A stretch of 64,000 bases of DNA from Gemmiger formicilis (GCF_018784445.1 NZ_WQOH01000004.1:340330-404329), one strand, 5' to 3'; counted from the first letter of the stretch, positions 23,119 to 31,623 are shown. The notes: generated by a model not told the origin, from the letters alone. Made by a program: numbers and translations.

Positions 23119-23771
23119 GCCTTGCACCATTAAATCCCATCCAGATGCTGCCCGCCCGCGACCGTGTGGCGGCGGCACTGCGGGAAGCTATTTTAAGCCA
23201 CCAGTTTGCCGAGGGCGAAGAATTGACCCTGAAGGACACCGCCGCCCAGCTGGGCGTGTCGTCTACGCCGATCCGCGAGGCATTCCAGATGCTGGCGCGG
23301 GAAGGGCTGATCGAGCTGCGCCCCAACCGCGGAGCCATCGTGCTGGGTATGAACGAGAAGCGCTTGCGCGACCACTACGAGACCCGCGCTGCGCTGGAAC
23401 GCGCCGCTGTGGTATTGGTATGCCGCAAAAAGGCAGACATTGACCCCGTCAAGCTGGCCTACATACAGGCAGCGTCCGCGCTGGCGCAGAATGACAGCGC
23501 GGGCTACAGCGCGCAGAACCAAGCGTTCCACATGGCGATCTGGACTGCAGCCGACAACGACGCCATGAAAGAACTGCTGTCGAGTCTGTGGAACGGTCTG
23601 TCCATGGGTCACAAGGTCACGCAGGAGCACTACGCTGAAATCAGTATGAACGAGCATTACAAGATTCTGGACGCGCTGAAAGCCCGCGATGAGGTGCTGG
23701 CGGGCAATCTGATGGAATCCCACATCATGCGCAGCTTGGAAAATGTGCTGACGCATTTGAGAGCAGAGTGA
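23115..23771 (+). CDS. GntR/FadR-family regulator 2
   Basis: A 218-residue regulator. The winged helix at ~15-80 reads LREAILSHQFAEGEELTLKD and VSSTPIREAFQMLAREGLIE. The helical FCD domain at ~90-210 has likely metal or ligand residues in ETRAALERAAV, NQAFHMAIWTAADN and SHIMRSLENV. It is coupled to regulator 1 by an ATGA overlap. Two paralogous GntR genes in tandem suggest a hetero-regulated tartrate operon. Its own ligand is unknown; L-tartrate or a C4-dicarboxylate is the natural guess. Confidence 0.87.
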   Translation: MSLAPLNPIQMLPARDRVAAALREAILSHQFAEGEELTLKDTAAQLGVSSTPIREAFQMLAREGLIELRPNRGAIVLGMNEKRLRDHYETRAALERAAVVLVCRKKADIDPVKLAYIQAASALAQNDSAGYSAQNQAFHMAIWTAADNDAMKELLSSLWNGLSMGHKVTQEHYAEISMNEHYKILDALKARDEVLAGNLMESHIMRSLENVLTHLRAE

Positions 23772-23893
23772 TTGACGGCGTAAGGAAAGCCGGATGTTCG
23801 CCCTTACAAGGCTGCAAAAACCGCCGCGTTGTTCATCCTGCACAAAACCATAACGGCAAAATTTGCAGTTTCGACAAACTTCAAAACACCCTA

Positions 23894-23922
23894 TTGACAT
23901 TTTCGGTCATTGGGTGTATTCT
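23894..23922 (+). promoter_or_regulatory. promoter of the tartrate operon
   Basis: TTGACA and TATTCT with a 17-base spacer. Just downstream, TTGGATACATTATCAA (23934-23949) resembles the candidate GntR operator. Confidence 0.65.
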
Positions 23923-23929
23923 CTGATTG

Positions 23930-24142
23930 TCGATTGGATACATTATCAATTATCACCCACGACGTTTCACAGATTGGTTTGCGGCAGACCTCCTCTCCTT
24001 GCTGCCGCAAACCGCCGTATCCATCGGGGCAGCCGGAACGGCCGCCCCGTGAAAACCCGGACAGGGGCCCGTCCGGGTGATAGATTCCCCTGCGGTTTGG
24101 ATACAATATTAAATATCAAAGCAAAAAAGGAGGCAACATCCA
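23930..24142 (+). promoter_or_regulatory. structured leader with three consecutive hairpins
   Basis: Three strong stems follow one another: 23976-23987 with 24002-24013 (12 bp perfect), 24025-24030 with 24044-24049 (extended inside by GCC/GGC), and 24055-24062 with 24071-24078 (8 bp perfect). None is followed by a T run, so they are not simple terminators. The first loop exposes CCTCCTCTCCTT, complementary to the AAGGAGG in front of the permease GTG. A second operator-like TTGGATACAATATTAA lies at 24097-24112. Confidence 0.5.
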
Positions 24143-25417
24143 GTGAATCCCACAGTTATCACCCTCTGCTTTCTGGCATTTGCGATCATTATGTTCGTGC
24201 TGGAAAAGATTCCTCTGGGCCTGACAGCCACGATCGTTTCCGTGGGTCTGTGCGTGACCGGCGTCCTTGAACCCAAACAGGCGTTCGCCGGGTACGTCGA
24301 TTCTAATGTCATCCTCTGCGTGGCTATGTTTGTGGTTGGGCAGGCGTTGTTTGAAACCGGCATGGCCAACAAAATCGGTGGTCTGGTCACCAAGTTCGCC
24401 AAATCGGAGCGTCAGCTCATCATCGCCATCATGGTCATCACCGGTCTTATGTCCGGGTTCCTGTCCAACACGGGCAGCGCGGCCGTACTCATTCCTGTGG
24501 TAGTCGGCATTGCGGCCGAGAGTGGTTACAGCCGCAGCCACCTGCTGATGCCGCTGGTTTTTGCGGCGGCACTGGGCGGCAACATCTCCATCATCGGTGC
24601 GCCGGGCAACCTGATGGGCGTCAGCGCCCTGAACGAGCTGGGCATCGAAACGAGCTTCTTTGAGTACCTGATCGTCGGCGGTCCTATGATGCTGGCGGGC
24701 ATCCTCTACTTCGCCTTGTTCGGCTACAAGCTGCTGCCCAAAAACAGCGGCGCGGCATCGCTGGAGGATGACCAGTTTGCTGTCAAGGATTACTCCGACG
24801 TTCCCAAGTGGAAGCAGTATATGTCGCTGGCTGTGCTGGTCATCGCTATTCTTGCGATGGTGTTTGAAAAGCAGATCGGCATCAAGCTGCAGGTGTCCGC
24901 ATCGGTTGGCGCCATCATTCTGATCCTGACCGGTGTCATCAGCGAAAAAGAGGCACTGAAGTCCATCGACCTCAAGACCGTGTTCCTTTTTGGCGGTTCG
25001 CTGGCACTGGCAACGGCGCTGGAGCATACCGGCGCGGGCAGCCTGATTGCTGATACGCTGATCGGCGCTATGGGCAACGAAGTCCACCCGCTGATCCTGC
25101 TGGTCGTCATCTTTGTCATCACCTGCACAATGACCAACTTTATGTCCAACACTGCCACCACGGCGCTGATGGTTCCCATCGCGGTGTCGCTGGCGCAGGG
25201 CTTGGGCGCAGACCCCCGCGCGGTGGTCATTGCCACGGTCATTGCAGGCAGCTGTGCCTACGCAACGCCGATCGGTATGCCCGCCAATACAATGGTTGTC
25301 GGCATCGGCGGCTACAAATTTATCGACTACGTCAAGGCAGGTCTGCCGCTGATCCTCGTCAGCTTTATCATCTGCATGGTGATCCTGCCGGTAGCGTATC
25401 CGTTCTTCCCCGCATGA
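24143..25417 (+). CDS. DASS/SLC13-family anion permease 1
   Basis: A 424-residue inner-membrane carrier with about 11 helices and two inverted repeats. The substrate-site motifs SNTGSAAVLIPV and SNTATTALMVPI are the paired SNT signatures of the divalent anion:Na+ symporter family. Placed before tartrate dehydratase genes, it probably imports tartrate or exchanges it for succinate, as TtdT does in Escherichia coli. The start is GTG with AAGGAGG seven bases ahead. Expression is likely set by the leader and GntR sites upstream. Confidence 0.88.
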   Translation: MNPTVITLCFLAFAIIMFVLEKIPLGLTATIVSVGLCVTGVLEPKQAFAGYVDSNVILCVAMFVVGQALFETGMANKIGGLVTKFAKSERQLIIAIMVITGLMSGFLSNTGSAAVLIPVVVGIAAESGYSRSHLLMPLVFAAALGGNISIIGAPGNLMGVSALNELGIETSFFEYLIVGGPMMLAGILYFALFGYKLLPKNSGAASLEDDQFAVKDYSDVPKWKQYMSLAVLVIAILAMVFEKQIGIKLQVSASVGAIILILTGVISEKEALKSIDLKTVFLFGGSLALATALEHTGAGSLIADTLIGAMGNEVHPLILLVVIFVITCTMTNFMSNTATTALMVPIAVSLAQGLGADPRAVVIATVIAGSCAYATPIGMPANTMVVGIGGYKFIDYVKAGLPLILVSFIICMVILPVAYPFFPA

Positions 25418-25461
25418 TCTCATAAACAAACATTTGAAATTTACATAGGAGGCATCCAATC

Positions 25462-26361
25462 ATGACCAAAGAACAAAGTGTTGAACTCATGACCGACAAG
25501 ATGGCGAAATTCGTCGCCTATGTCGGCAAGAAGCTGCCCGACGATGTCGAGGCTAAGCTGCAGGAGCTGCGTCAGCAGGAGACCACCCCGCTGGCAACCG
25601 CCATCTATGACACGATGGCGCGCAACCAGAAGCTGGCTGTTGACCTGAACCGCCCCTGCTGCCAGGACACCGGTGTGCTGCAGTTCTGGGTAAAGTGCGG
25701 CGTCAACTTCCCGCTGATGGGTGAGCTGGAGGCTCTGCTGAAGGAGGCCGTCGTCCGCGCTACCTTCGCCGCACCCCTGCGCCACAACAGCGTGGAAACC
25801 TTCGACGAAGTGAACACCAAGCGCAATGTCGGCAAGGGCACGCCCACCGTTTTCTGGGACATCGTACCCGATGACGACCACTGCGAAATCTACACCTACA
25901 TGGCAGGCGGCGGCTGCACGCTGCCGGGCAAGGCGATGGTGCTGATGCCGGGCATGGGCTACGAGGGCGTGACCAAGTTCGTCCTGGACCAGATGACCAG
26001 CTACGGTCTGAACGCCTGCCCCCCGCTGCTCGTCGGTGTCGGCGTGGCTACCAGCGTGGAAACCGCCGCGCTGCTCTCCAAGAAGGCGCTGATGCGCCCC
26101 TTGGGCAGCCACAACCCCAACCCGCGCGCTGCCGAGATGGAGAAGCTGCTGGAGGACGGCATCAACTCCATCGGTCTGGGACCCCAGGGCATGAGTGGTA
26201 AGAACTCCGTCATGGGCGTGCATATCGAGAACACCGCTCGCCATCCGTCCACCATCGGCGTTGCCGTCAACGTTGGCTGCTGGAGCCACCGCCGCGGTCA
26301 CGTGGTATTTGACAAAGACTTGAACGCAACTGTAACGACTCATTCGGGGGTGCAACTGTAA
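25462..26361 (+). CDS. ttdA: L(+)-tartrate dehydratase alpha subunit
   Basis: A 299-residue [4Fe-4S] hydro-lyase subunit of the class I fumarase family. With TtdB it turns L-tartrate into oxaloacetate and water. Cluster cysteines are likely in CCQDTG, NACPP and NVGCWSHRR. The motifs [33 protein letters not shown] and [16 protein letters not shown] resemble TtdA more than FumA-type alpha regions. The split alpha/beta form and the neighbouring permeases agree. A fumarase role cannot be fully excluded. Confidence 0.88.
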   Translation: MTKEQSVELMTDKMAKFVAYVGKKLPDDVEAKLQELRQQETTPLATAIYDTMARNQKLAVDLNRPCCQDTGVLQFWVKCGVNFPLMGELEALLKEAVVRATFAAPLRHNSVETFDEVNTKRNVGKGTPTVFWDIVPDDDHCEIYTYMAGGGCTLPGKAMVLMPGMGYEGVTKFVLDQMTSYGLNACPPLLVGVGVATSVETAALLSKKALMRPLGSHNPNPRAAEMEKLLEDGINSIGLGPQGMSGKNSVMGVHIENTARHPSTIGVAVNVGCWSHRRGHVVFDKDLNATVTTHSGVQL

Positions 26362-26993
26362 TGGTAGAAATCAGAGACGGTAAAAAGGTTTTGGTCACGC
26401 CTGTCAGCGCCGAGGATCTGGCTGACATCAAAATTGGTGACATCGTGTATCTCGACGGCGATCTTATGACCTGCCGTGACGTGGCGCACCGCCGCCTGGT
26501 CGAGGGTGGTCGTGAGCTGCCCTACGACATCCGCAACAAGGCCATCTTCCACGCAGGTCCCATTGTCCGCCCCATTCAAGGTCAGGACGATGCCTACGAG
26601 ATGGTTTCTGTCGGTCCCACCACCTCGATGCGCATGGAGAAGTTCGAGTATGAGTTCACCCAGCACACCGGTGTCCGCGTCATCGTTGGCAAGGGCGGTA
26701 TGGGTCCCAACACCGAGCGCGCCTGCAAGGAGTTCGGCGCCATCCACTGCGTGTTCCCCGCCGGCTGCGCCGTTGTCGCCGCAACCGAGGTACAGCGCAT
26801 TGCCGAGCATCACTGGGACGAGCTGGGTATGCCCGAAACGCTCTGGTGCTGCAAGGTCAAGGAGTTTGGTCCGCTGATCGTTTCCATCGACGCCAACGGC
26901 GACAACCTGTTCGAGAAGAACAAGGTTGACTTCAACAAAAAGAAGGACGCTGCCATCGAGGAGATCTGCAAGCACGTCAGCTTCATCAAATAA
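26361..26993 (+). CDS. ttdB: L(+)-tartrate dehydratase beta subunit
   Basis: A 210-residue beta (swivelling) subunit that completes the active site. Recognisable motifs are [72 protein letters not shown] and [15 protein letters not shown], all closely following TtdB. It overlaps ttdA by one base (TAATG), so the subunits are made in equal amounts. Oxaloacetate formed would feed fermentation to succinate or other acids. Confidence 0.9.
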   Translation: MVEIRDGKKVLVTPVSAEDLADIKIGDIVYLDGDLMTCRDVAHRRLVEGGRELPYDIRNKAIFHAGPIVRPIQGQDDAYEMVSVGPTTSMRMEKFEYEFTQHTGVRVIVGKGGMGPNTERACKEFGAIHCVFPAGCAVVAATEVQRIAEHHWDELGMPETLWCCKVKEFGPLIVSIDANGDNLFEKNKVDFNKKKDAAIEEICKHVSFIK

Positions 26994-27026
26994 GCCATTC
27001 ACTATTTCTCTATACAGCCATAAACG

Positions 27027-27071
27027 CACAAAGGGACACTTCGCATTCGTGCGGGGCGTCCCTTTGTGTTT
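27027..27071 (+). terminator. attenuator-like hairpin between ttdB and permease 2
   Basis: CACAAAGGGAC pairs perfectly with GTCCCTTTGTG (11 bp) and is followed by TTT, 14 bases ahead of the ATG of the second permease. It may end most ttd transcripts. Confidence 0.65.
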
Positions 27072-27085
27072 CCGGGAGGAATTCT

Positions 27086-28369
27086 ATGACCCTATTGGAG
27101 ATTACTCTGCTCATTCTGCTGGCGACGATCCTTGCGTTTGTCAGCGGCAAAATCCCGTTTGCCGTCATCTCGTCCGGCATCATTCTGGCGCTGATTTTAA
27201 CAGGCGTAATGACCCCTGCCGAGGCGTTCGGCGGGTTTATCAACACGAACGTCGTTATGTTTGTGGCGATGTTTGTGATTGGCGCAGGGCTGACGAAAAC
27301 CGTCCTCATTGACAAGGCGCAGAGCCTTGTCGTGCGCTACAAGGACAACCAGCGGATCCTGATTTTTCTGTCCTGCGCAGCGGCGGCGTTTTTGGGTGCC
27401 ATCACCAGCGCCACGGCAACGGCAGCCATTATGATCCCGCTGCTGGTGGGCATTGCCAACGACATCGGCACCAGCCGCAGTAAGCTGCTGTACCCGGCGA
27501 TGGCGTGCGCCAACATTGCCACCCAGATGACCTTTATGGGGCAGGGCGCCAGCAATATGGCGTGGAACGATGTTATGATGAAAGCCGGTGCGCCCAACCC
27601 GCTGCACGTCTGGGATTTTACCGTGGCGCGCATTCCAATGCTGGCAACAGCGATTTTGTACATGACCTTTGTCGGCTACAAGCTCATGCCTGATATTCCG
27701 AACGGGAAGTTCTCGGATGGCGCATCGGGGCAGACCGGCAGCGAAAAAATCAGCCCCGCCAAGCAAAAGCTGGCTATGATCATCATTCTGGCAACGATTG
27801 CCCTGATGCTGCTGGAAAATATCATCGGCATCAAAATGTACCTGACCGCCTGCCTTGGCGCAGTGCTGCTGGTGCTGACGGGCGTGCTGAGCGAGAAGGA
27901 GGCGCTGGCATCCATCCACCAGCCGACGATCTTCCTGTTTGCGGGCGTGCTGGCGCTGTCCGATGCCATCCAGAAAACAGGCGCCGGCGATGTTGTGGCG
28001 GATTGGATGATCAAAATCCTGGGCGGTACGACGAATACCTACTTGATTATGGCTGTATTCTTCCTTGTGCCGTTTGTGCTGACGCAGGTCATGTCGAACC
28101 TTGCCACGCTGACGATTTTTATTCCTCTCGTCACATCTGCCTGCCTTAAGATGGGGCTTGACCCGCGTGCTGCCGTGGTGGGTGTTATCACCGCCAGCTG
28201 CATTTCCATTATGACCCCGATGGCCGCGCCCTGCCAGATCATGATCATCGAGCCGGGCGGGTATAAGCTGAAGGACTACTTAAAATGCGGCACACCCTTG
28301 GCGGCGCTGCTCTGCATGATGTCCATCCTTGTGCTGCCTATGATGTTCCCGCTGTATTATCTGCAATGA
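27086..28369 (+). CDS. DASS/SLC13-family anion permease 2
   Basis: A 427-residue carrier of the same family as permease 1 (similar length, repeats and ends) but divergent at the substrate motifs: SATATAAIMIPL and SNLATLTIFIPL replace the paired SNT signatures. GQGASNMAW replaces the IGAPGNLMG segment. This suggests a different anion or direction, for example export of a product dicarboxylate. A GGGAGGA site precedes the ATG. It closes the tartrate block; after it come repeats and integrases. Confidence 0.85.
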   Translation: MTLLEITLLILLATILAFVSGKIPFAVISSGIILALILTGVMTPAEAFGGFINTNVVMFVAMFVIGAGLTKTVLIDKAQSLVVRYKDNQRILIFLSCAAAAFLGAITSATATAAIMIPLLVGIANDIGTSRSKLLYPAMACANIATQMTFMGQGASNMAWNDVMMKAGAPNPLHVWDFTVARIPMLATAILYMTFVGYKLMPDIPNGKFSDGASGQTGSEKISPAKQKLAMIIILATIALMLLENIIGIKMYLTACLGAVLLVLTGVLSEKEALASIHQPTIFLFAGVLALSDAIQKTGAGDVVADWMIKILGGTTNTYLIMAVFFLVPFVLTQVMSNLATLTIFIPLVTSACLKMGLDPRAAVVGVITASCISIMTPMAAPCQIMIIEPGGYKLKDYLKCGTPLAALLCMMSILVLPMMFPLYYLQ

Positions 28370-28425
28370 TATTGGGGTAACACCGCACAATTCCCGCCTA
28401 ACGGCTTAAGCACCGCTCCGGCGGC

Positions 28426-28505
28426 TGCGGCACGGCATCTGCGTTGCCAAAATGCTCGATAATACACAAAGTATTATCTGCGCTTTTGGCTTAGCAGCTG
28501 CCGCA
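28426..28505. repeat. long nested hairpin between tartrate block and integrase remnant
   Basis: The segment folds on itself: TGCGGCA (28426) with TGCCGCA (28499), GCCAAAA (28446) with TTTTGGC (28484), and GATAATAC (28458) with GTATTATC (28471) around ACAAA. Apart from this the 138 bases between permease 2 and the integrase remnant contain nothing coding. Confidence 0.6.
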
Positions 28506-28507
28506 CC

Positions 28508-29688
28508 TTGCTCGCCGTATCAGCACTTAGAATTATGCGGTATGGCCTTAGAATTCTAGAATTAGAATATCCAGTTTACACCAAAGTTGGTGCAGGGGAT
28601 GGCGTATTCATTCTTATTCAGCAGTATGTCATGGCTGAAGCGGAACGCATCGAGAAAAAGTTTAAGTATGGTGTCGAGGAAAGCGACCAGACCCACTTTG
28701 AACAGTACGCCGAAAATTGGCTCAAACGGCAGGAACCGTTTTTCAAAGCTACCACTTACGCAGGGTACAAACGCAATCTGGATATTGTGTCTACCCGTTG
28801 ATTGGAGGGATCCCGCTTGCAAAGCTGCTCCCCATGACCCTAGAGGAAATGTGCGAGGAACTTCGGAAGCGCCCCGGACGGGGCAGGAAATGCATCAAGG
28901 AAACAACGGTGCAGAAATACCTCGAAACGGTTTCCTCGGTGCTGGAAGATGCCAAGAAAAATGACATCATTCCGTTTGATCCGGCGCACCGTGTCCGCAA
29001 GAAGCATTTTGAGAAGGAAGTGCAGCATATTCCGCAGAAATATGAAATGGGTAAACTGATGCGGGCAATTCAGAACGAACCGATTCTGTATCGGGCGTAC
29101 TACACACTGGCAATCACGACCGGATTGCGGCGTGGGGAACTGTGCGCCCTGCAATGGAGGGACATAACCGGTGCTTGTGAACTGACCGTCCGCCGTTCCC
29201 GTAGCTGCGCATCCGGGCAGATTGTTGAGAGCGACACCAAGAGCCATCGGGAACGGATTGTAACCATTCCGCTGGGGATATGGGAGCTTCTGATGGCGCT
29301 GCGACAGCAGCAGGTGCTGCATAGCGGTGTTCCGGATAGAGAGCAACCGATTTTTACAGACCCCGACGGTCATGTGCCGCACCCGGATACTTTTACACGG
29401 CATCTGCGCAAGCTGTATAAAAAGTGTGGGCTATCGGAAGATTATCACCTGCATACCCTGCGACATTTCTACGCAACCTATCTGCTGCAGGAAGGCACCA
29501 GCAAACAGGTAGCGGCATCCCTGCTGGGTCATGCGGATACGGCATTTTTGGAGCGCACCTACTGCCACCCGCAGGAAGTGGCGAAGCGTCAGGCGGCAAA
29601 CCTGATGCAAGATCTGCTGAACAACCAAAATCCGTGCTATGTTGCATTTATGAAAAATAAGAATAGAAAAGCCAAGAAGACAGGTTAA
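28508..29688 (+). pseudogene. tyrosine recombinase/integrase, frameshifted
   Basis: The N-terminal part (28508-28800) ends in an early stop after the SAM-like core-binding start (YAENWLKRQEPFFKATTYAG). The reading continues in another frame from ~28790 (YPLIGGIPLAKLLP) to 29688. The catalytic part is intact in sequence: Arg in TTGLRRGEL, Lys in SDTKSHRER, His-x-x-Arg in HTLRHFYAT, His in LLGHAD and Tyr in ERTYCH. The first ~50 residues do not look like a real integrase start, so the 5' end is also damaged. It is a decayed island integrase, probably from an older insertion at the tRNA-Arg site. Confidence 0.85.
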
Positions 29689-29695
29689 ATAACAG

Positions 29696-29727
29696 GCGGC
29701 ACCGTCAGAGATGGCGGTGCCGCTTTT
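29696..29727 (+). terminator. terminator after integrase remnant
   Basis: GCGGCACCG pairs with CGGTGCCGC (9 bp) followed by TTTT, just after the stop at 29688. Confidence 0.85.
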
Positions 29728-29782
29728 GTCAGTAATAGGTAGAATTTTGGGTGAAAGATTGTTGGGTGTGGTGATAGCTTTC

Positions 29783-29797
29783 TGTCGCAGTTGTCGG
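29783..29797 (+). repeat. candidate attachment core next to the integrase gene
   Basis: TGTCGCAGTTGTCGG, 53 bases before the integrase ATG. The identical 15 bases occur at the two tRNA scars, 31755-31769 and 31958-31972, where they meet the tRNA anticodon-loop sequence. This is the expected layout of an attP/attL-type core beside its own integrase. Confidence 0.75.
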
Positions 29798-29849
29798 TAT
29801 GCTTTGTTGTGCTGCAGGTCAACAAAAAACACAAAGGAGCGTGCAAAGC

Positions 29850-31025
29850 ATGGCATCTATCAGAAAACGCGGCAGTAATAGCTATTTGATTGTAGTATCC
29901 CGTGGGTATGATTATGAGGGAAATCGATTAAAATCAGTTCAAAAGACCGTTAAGCCACCCAAGGAGTATACGCCCAAACAGGCAGAGAAGTGGGTAAAGG
30001 AACAGGCAATTTTGTTTGAGAGAGAAGTACAGCATACGCCTGGACCCATCAATCGAAGCATTACGCTGGCAAAGTACATTGAGCATTGGGTGACCGACAT
30101 TGGACCGAAAAAGCTGGCGGATTCTACATATCAACGCGATTTGCAGGACATTCGACGCATTCTGCCAGCACTGGGCAACTACAAGTTGACTGATTTGCGT
30201 AAAGAGGTTATCCGGGATTTTTACGAGGAAATGCGGCACACGCCGCGTCTGGACGGCAGAGGAAGTCTATCCGAAGAGTCGGTCGAGGGCTTGCACAACA
30301 CGCTATGCGGCATTCTGTCGGCGGCTGTGGACGAGGGTTATTTGACCCACAATCCCGCATGGAGATGTTACAAACCGAAAGGACAAAAGAAAGAACGCCC
30401 GGTAGCTGATGAGGAAACAGTAAGGAAACTGATTACGGCTTTTGAAGGACAGAGTATGAAGTATGAAACTTATTTCAAGCTTGTGCTTGCTACTGGATTA
30501 CGCAGGGGAGAAGCCTGCGGGCTGAGATGGAGTGATATCAACTGGCGAAAGCGTACCATCCATGTACAGCGCGGTGTAGTCAAGCTTAGTCACCAAGAAT
30601 CCATCACTAAGGACCCCAAGACCAGCAGCGGTGACCGCATGGTGTATTTGAGTAAAGAAATGTGCCAGCTACTCAAGGCGTGGCGGAAAGAATGCGAGTG
30701 GGATAGGCAGCAGACAGCAAATGAAACTGTGGATGAGGATGACTACCTGTTCCGCCAGGCTAACGGCAAGCCGATGAACCCTTGCACATTCACATACAGA
30801 TTCAAGCTGATTTTGAAAGCAAACGGCTTGCCGCTGGATTTGAATGTGCATAGCTTACGGCATACGAACGCCAGCCTGCTGATTGCGCAGGGCGTGGATG
30901 TGCGCACGGTGGCTAGTCTATTGGGTCATGCACAAGCAAGTACAACGCTGGATATTTATGCCCACGCCTTTGACAAGAACAAGCGAAAGGCACAGGAAAA
31001 GTTGGGAAAGGCGATTGGACTATGA
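29850..31025 (+). CDS. tyrosine-type site-specific integrase
   Basis: A 391-residue phage/ICE-type integrase that looks complete. The N-terminal AP2-like arm-binding region (ASIRKRGSNSYLIVVSRGYD) is followed by a SAM-like core-binding domain (~65-165). The catalytic domain (~180-390) has Arg in ATGLRRGEACG, Lys in DPKTSSGDR, His-x-x-Arg in HSLRHTNAS, His in LLGHAQ and Tyr in LDIYAH. ATG 29850 has AAAGGAG ahead; an earlier in-frame ATG would start inside the attachment core region. It very likely recombines at the anticodon loop of the tRNA-Arg 0.5 kb away. It is coupled to a small downstream gene by ATGA. Confidence 0.93.
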   Translation: MASIRKRGSNSYLIVVSRGYDYEGNRLKSVQKTVKPPKEYTPKQAEKWVKEQAILFEREVQHTPGPINRSITLAKYIEHWVTDIGPKKLADSTYQRDLQDIRRILPALGNYKLTDLRKEVIRDFYEEMRHTPRLDGRGSLSEESVEGLHNTLCGILSAAVDEGYLTHNPAWRCYKPKGQKKERPVADEETVRKLITAFEGQSMKYETYFKLVLATGLRRGEACGLRWSDINWRKRTIHVQRGVVKLSHQESITKDPKTSSGDRMVYLSKEMCQLLKAWRKECEWDRQQTANETVDEDDYLFRQANGKPMNPCTFTYRFKLILKANGLPLDLNVHSLRHTNASLLIAQGVDVRTVASLLGHAQASTTLDIYAHAFDKNKRKAQEKLGKAIGL

Positions 31026-31297
31026 TGAAGAAAATCAAATTAACCAGAGCAAACAAAAGTATTACGCTGAAAGCACTCGCACCTTACTATTACCAGCAAA
31101 GGGCGCTTGGGCATGGCACACAAGAAGTTGGAAAGCTAATACTGAAAATCAATGCTCTCCCAGCCGATAAAAAAGCAGGTTTCTACGCAGAAGAAATTTT
31201 CCTTATGCGAAGCACCATAAATCAGTTGAGAAATGATCAACTGGCAAAAGGGCAATACACTGATGCCGCAGATGATATGCTGCTAAAATTATTCTAA
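31022..31297 (+). CDS. 91-residue protein coupled to the integrase, unknown
   Basis: Translation starts at the ATG overlapping the integrase stop (ATGA), so it is produced together with the integrase. It reads MMKKIKLTRANKSITLKALA and later GFYAEEIFLMRSTINQLRND. It is small, basic at the N-terminus and mostly helical, ending LLKLF. I do not recognise a family. A role as directionality factor or modulator of recombination is possible from position, but most excisionases are encoded upstream of the integrase. Confidence 0.65.
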   Translation: MMKKIKLTRANKSITLKALAPYYYQQRALGHGTQEVGKLILKINALPADKKAGFYAEEIFLMRSTINQLRNDQLAKGQYTDAADDMLLKLF

Positions 31298-31315
31298 ATC
31301 TAAATAACATTAAAA

Positions 31316-31462
31316 CAAAAAGCGCATTGCAAAAGTACATTGCAATGCGCTTTTTGGCGCGCCCGAAGGGATTCGCCAAGCCGCGCCCTAGAAACGCCCC
31401 GCCGGGGCGTTTCCGCCTCGCGGGACGCAAAGCGCGGGGCACGGGCTGTTCGAATCCTCCCT
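31316..31462. repeat. hairpin plus REP-like repeat, copy 2, with extended palindromic part
   Basis: 31316-31355 is identical to the 40-base hairpin block at 22192-22231 and terminates the integrase operon; GCGCCCGAAGGGATTCG follows (31359-31375). Beyond it lies a further palindromic stretch: GAAACGCCCC with GGGGCGTTTC at 31391-31411, and GGGATTCG at 31368-31375 answered by CGAATCCTCCC near 31451. Nothing coding is seen here. Confidence 0.8.
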
Positions 31463-31491
31463 TTTGCTGCCCCATAAAATCCATGCAAAAC

Positions 31492-31523
31492 AAAAAGAGC
31501 AGCACCCCATAAGGTGCTGCTCT
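31492..31523 (-). terminator. terminator of tRNA-Arg
   Basis: On the minus strand an 11-bp perfect stem (AGAGCAGCACC with GGTGCTGCTCT) starts immediately after the tRNA CCA and ends in TTTTTG. Confidence 0.92.
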
Positions 31524-31600
31524 TGGTGCGACCGGGAGGATTCGAACCTCTGGCCTTCCGGGTCGGAGCCGAACGCTCTATCCAGCTGAGCTACGATCGC
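31524..31600 (-). tRNA. tRNA-Arg, anticodon CCG, CCA encoded
   Basis: A 77-base cloverleaf on the minus strand. The acceptor GCGATCG pairs with CGGTCGC (one wobble), the D stem is GCUC/GAGC, and the anticodon stem is UUCGG/CCGGA with loop CUCCGAC giving anticodon CCG for codon CGG. The T arm is AGAGG/CCUCC with loop UUCGAAU. The outermost T-stem pair is an A-C mismatch, perhaps a mark of past recombination in the 3' half. It is the intact copy at an integration hot spot, and two 5'-half scars lie directly upstream of it. Confidence 0.93.
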
Positions 31601-31623
31601 TTATATATGAAAAACGCCGTTAC

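Noticed and set aside
23930-24142. Leader before the permease considered as a known riboswitch.
   Set aside because: The three simple hairpins do not match any riboswitch core I can recall, and the downstream genes are not typical riboswitch targets.
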